Shown here: positions 63,894-64,000 of the stretch, piece by piece
How positions within the stretch are numbered: position 1 is the stretch's first letter
How the letters are laid out: each line of letters starts with the position of its first letter
Origin: Flavobacterium cerinum
GTDB lineage: Bacteria > Bacteroidota > Bacteroidia > Flavobacteriales > Flavobacteriaceae
DNA length: 64,000 bases
Direction: 5' to 3'
Assembly: GCF_024496085.1 (NCBI RefSeq)
Contig: NZ_CP101751.1
Span: forward strand, 186,001 to 250,000
Notes under the pieces: model-generated
The model's input: only the letters and a program-made list of their open reading frames with translations
Database searches by the model: none
Told to the model about the DNA's origin: nothing
Made by a program: the position numbers and the translations under genes

Positions 63894-64000
63894 TGATAAT
63901 CTATTAATTATATTACTGTGTGTCGAGCCCAAAAATATAGATAAATTTTAAACGACCAAATGTTTTTTATGATTTATCCTCAAACTTTAACATTTTAATT

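Overview
The window looks like chromosomal DNA from a member of the Bacteroidota, most likely the family Flavobacteriaceae (Flavobacterium or a close relative). The evidence is a T9SS type A C-terminal sorting domain, the gliding-motility genes gldB and gldC, TAnnTTTG-type -7 promoter elements, a weak or absent Shine-Dalgarno signal at most genes, an unusually long FtsZ, and the Bacteroidota-type pairing of M1 peptidase, TonB-like carboxypeptidase-regulatory proteins and TatA.

Layout. 1-10.3 kb: the 3' part of rpe, a T9SS-secreted protein, a CBS-domain protein, a three-gene RND efflux operon (minus strand: adaptor, pump, TolC-like), an MtfA-like zinc peptidase, a SUKH-like protein and a small secreted protein. 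About 10.4-22.0 kb: an accessory island. It holds a strongly A+T-rich four-gene cassette (unknown protein, P-loop ATPase, protein with a C-terminal PD-(D/E)XK nuclease motif, D12-class adenine methyltransferase) that reads as a restriction-modification-like defence system I cannot match to a named type. Then come a duplicated structured 3' element, two secreted or lipoprotein genes (one with a JAMM-like motif), a gene-poor stretch with repeated GTCGGACA motifs, and a small ORF plus a large serine recombinase. The last codons of the recombinase lie inside a tRNA-Arg(TCG) gene, the probable integration site.

22.1-38.4 kb: a complete division and cell-wall (dcw) operon on the minus strand, in the order mraZ-rsmH-ftsL-ftsI-murE-mraY-murD-ftsW-murG-murC-ftsQ-ftsA-ftsZ. 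A promoter and a three-repeat MraZ-type operator precede it and a strong hairpin terminator follows ftsZ; yqeY and tRNA-Arg lie beyond. This operon makes lipid II and the divisome.

38.7-64 kb: housekeeping genes in small units. They are an alpha/beta hydrolase, engB, gldC-gldB, nadE, a LuxR-type response regulator, dnaG (with its zinc ligands replaced), an outer-membrane barrel with an ECF sigma/anti-sigma pair, a polyprenyl synthase, rlmN, an O-methyltransferase, PAP2, tatA, an M1 peptidase, a DUF6702-like protein, three tandem paralogous secreted proteins, pepE, three identical tRNA-Gly genes, a Crp-family regulator, an EamA transporter, an esterase, a GNAT enzyme and two L,D-transpeptidases.

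All functional assignments come from reading motifs and gene context by eye. No database search or structure prediction was run.
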